Source: a bacterium | GTDB lineage: Bacteria > Auribacterota > JABMQX01 | Direction: 5' to 3' | Length of the DNA stretch: 8,348 nt | NCBI GenBank assembly: GCA_013203085.1 | Contig: JABMQX010000596.1 | Span: 1-8,348 of the forward strand | In this document: one piece after another, positions 7,455-8,348 of the stretch | Position numbering within the stretch: position 1 is the stretch's first letter | How the letters are laid out: each line of letters starts with the position of its first letter | The notes under the pieces: generated by a model | Databases searched by the model: none | Seen by the model: only the letters and a program-made list of their open reading frames with translations | What the model was told of the DNA's origin: nothing | Made by a program: the position numbers and the translations under genes

Positions 7455-7467
7455 CGCAACCGTTGCG
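7455..7467. promoter_or_regulatory. Operator-like dyad CGCAAC-C-GTTGCG
   Basis: A perfect 6-bp dyad around a single central base. The sequence resembles the CGCAA...TTGCG half-sites of LacI/PurR-type operators but has odd-numbered symmetry, so the resemblance is only suggestive. It lies in the gap after the isomerase gene, about 560 bases before the GH42-like start. Confidence 0.25.
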
Positions 7468-7633
7468 GTGACCGACAAGGTGACAGCCATCCGTCGCTGG
7501 TCTCGCACAAATGTCCCGGATGCTGAGAGTTCACTCACGTTGCGAACACGACGTTTTAAAACAGTGTCACCGACGACAGCAGCCCTGCAAACTGGTAGTC
7601 AAAACCTTTGTAGGCACCTTGCCCCATCGGCAG

Positions 7634-7667
7634 GTCAACCAAGCACGATTACGTGAAGATGGTTGAC
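7634..7667 (-). other. Nested stem-loop just downstream of the isomerase gene
   Basis: Outer arms GTCAACCA (7634-7641) and TGGTTGAC (7660-7667) are perfectly complementary. Inside them CACG (7644-7647) and CGTG (7652-7655) pair around an ATTA tetraloop, so the element folds as two coaxial stems with an internal loop. It begins 34 nt after the isomerase stop on the minus strand. No T-run follows in that direction, so it may stabilise or process the 3' end or help a factor-dependent terminator. Function is inferred from place and shape. Confidence 0.4.
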
Positions 7668-7701
7668 TTTCCTTGGAAACGTTCTGTCTTCTGACCAACA
7701 T

Positions 7702-8348
7702 CTATACAGCCTCATTGACCATTTCGATCTGTTTGAATCTGCAGAAATATTCAAGCTCCTTGCTGATGTCTCCGTAGCAAGTCACGCGATGTATTCCACT
7801 TGCCCAGTTTCTCCACAGTTTCTCAGCGTCACCGTCGATCTTCACGGTGATTTTGGTGCGACAGCCCCTGTCCGTCTCCGGAGTATCAATAATCTCTCCC
7901 GTAAAGAATCGCAGCAAAGATGTCCCATCCAGTATTGCCTGCGTCACCCTCTGTCCGACCCGCATCTTCACCTGCGGCACGGCACCCTCTCGACGCTCCA
8001 TGACACTGCGTAGCTTGTATGGGACCGCAGGCCCCTCTGGACCATCCATTTTTCTGGTCCCAAGGCAATGGATCAGAGTCGCCGTATTGGTGGAAAAATC
8101 AAAGGTGGGATTGTTCACAAATCCGGGTTTTCCCACCAGCCCCTGGAACAGAACGTGTATAATGGCGCAGGGAAGATCCGATTGACAGATCCCGCCCAAT
8201 CCGATGTCGTTCAGGCGAGTAAAGCCAATACACGGGTAGGCTGGGGTCTTGCGCCACATGCTTCCGTAGCAATCAGCGGTCATCACCGTTGCGTCTTCTT
8301 CATCCAGCAGCCTTTCGAAAGCCAGCGCCAACTTGCACGACCTGAAAA
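7702..8348 (-). CDS. L-fucose isomerase-like sugar isomerase, C-terminal part (5' end beyond window)
   Basis: The frame is open from the right edge to a TAG at 7704-7702, giving 214 visible codons. No good start is visible: the first possible one is a TTG at 8331 inside what reads as conserved helix, so the gene continues beyond the window. The segment has the pattern of the C-terminal half of the L-fucose/arabinose isomerase-like family: ADCYG (24-28 of the visible part), CIGFTRLND (39-47), QSDLPCA (55-61), GPAVPYKLRS (105-114), DRGCRTK (159-165) and GIHRVTCYGD (184-193). The His of the last motif probably corresponds to the metal-binding His of FucI. Family members interconvert aldoses and ketoses in the cytoplasm using a divalent metal. 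Full length would be roughly 450-500 residues. The exact sugar cannot be told. As the only cytoplasmic enzyme here it would act downstream of the exported proteins. Confidence 0.87.
   Translation of the reverse strand, partial: FRSCKLALAFERLLDEEDATVMTADCYGSMWRKTPAYPCIGFTRLNDIGLGGICQSDLPCAIIHVLFQGLVGKPGFVNNPTFDFSTNTATLIHCLGTRKMDGPEGPAVPYKLRSVMERREGAVPQVKMRVGQRVTQAILDGTSLLRFFTGEIIDTPETDRGCRTKITVKIDGDAEKLWRNWASGIHRVTCYGDISKELEYFCRFKQIEMVNEAV

Larger units (their letters stand above)
6898..7701. other. About 800-base region without a supported gene
   Basis: This lies between the isomerase stop (7702) and the GH42-like start (6897). Positions 6898-7104 are an in-frame open extension of the GH42-like gene, but they would hide its signal peptide, so I treat them as leader. 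Between 7208 and 7538 two minus-strand frames start at GTG codons (108 and 79 codons). Neither has a ribosome binding site or a protein I recognise. A perfect TTGACA occurs on the minus strand in 7138-7143, but no good -10 lies at the proper distance. Stem-loop and dyad elements inside this stretch are listed separately. Confidence 0.55.

Noticed and set aside
7208..7538. Two overlapping minus-strand frames (108 and 79 codons) starting at GTG
   Set aside because: No ribosome binding site, no recognisable motifs, and they overlap each other in different frames. I cannot support either as a gene.
7553..7562. GTTTTAAAAC palindrome
   Set aside because: A low-complexity 10-base palindrome with no flanking hairpin or repeat. 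There is no CRISPR-type repetition around it.

Overview
The window carries four genes, all on the minus strand, so transcription runs from the right edge to the left edge. Two are cut by the window edges. The protein families (a Sde182/DUF1593-type protein, a PKD plus nucleoside-hydrolase fusion, a large secreted GH42-like protein, and a fucose-isomerase-like sugar isomerase), the loose gene spacing and the moderately high G+C suggest a heterotrophic bacterium of the PVC group, most likely a planctomycete or relative. This is inferred from protein style only; there is no rRNA or other phylogenetic marker.

Layout in transcription order. 8348-7702: C-terminal part of a cytoplasmic sugar isomerase of the L-fucose isomerase type, with its N-terminus beyond the right edge. 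7701-6898: about 800 bases with no convincing gene, holding a nested stem-loop just after the isomerase stop and two small operator-like dyads. 6897-4315: a secreted 860-residue protein with a TIM-barrel-like region followed by a GH42-type Rossmann-like domain, a putative glycoside hydrolase. 4314-3758: 557 bases without a supported gene, holding a perfect 10-bp inverted repeat and a perfect 7+2+7 palindrome. 3757-1871: a 628-residue secreted or lipid-anchored Sde182/DUF1593 protein with an added C-terminal malectin-like beta-sandwich. 1870-1599: an intergenic stretch with a hairpin and a plausible sigma70-type promoter. 1598-1: an unfinished secreted protein with a carbohydrate-binding-like N-terminus, two PKD domains and a nucleoside-hydrolase domain; it is open to the left edge.

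Reading the genes together: three consecutive exported proteins built from a glycoside-hydrolase-like barrel, two different nucleoside-hydrolase-fold domains and several beta-sandwich modules follow a cytoplasmic sugar isomerase. The simplest inference is a locus for breakdown and use of a glycan, with extracellular or periplasmic release of a sugar (perhaps a deoxy-sugar or aldose) and intracellular isomerisation. The most unusual point is the side-by-side placement of two distantly related secreted nucleoside-hydrolase-fold proteins, each attached to different adhesion or carbohydrate-binding-like modules, which argues against ordinary nucleoside salvage. The substrate cannot be read from the sequence.
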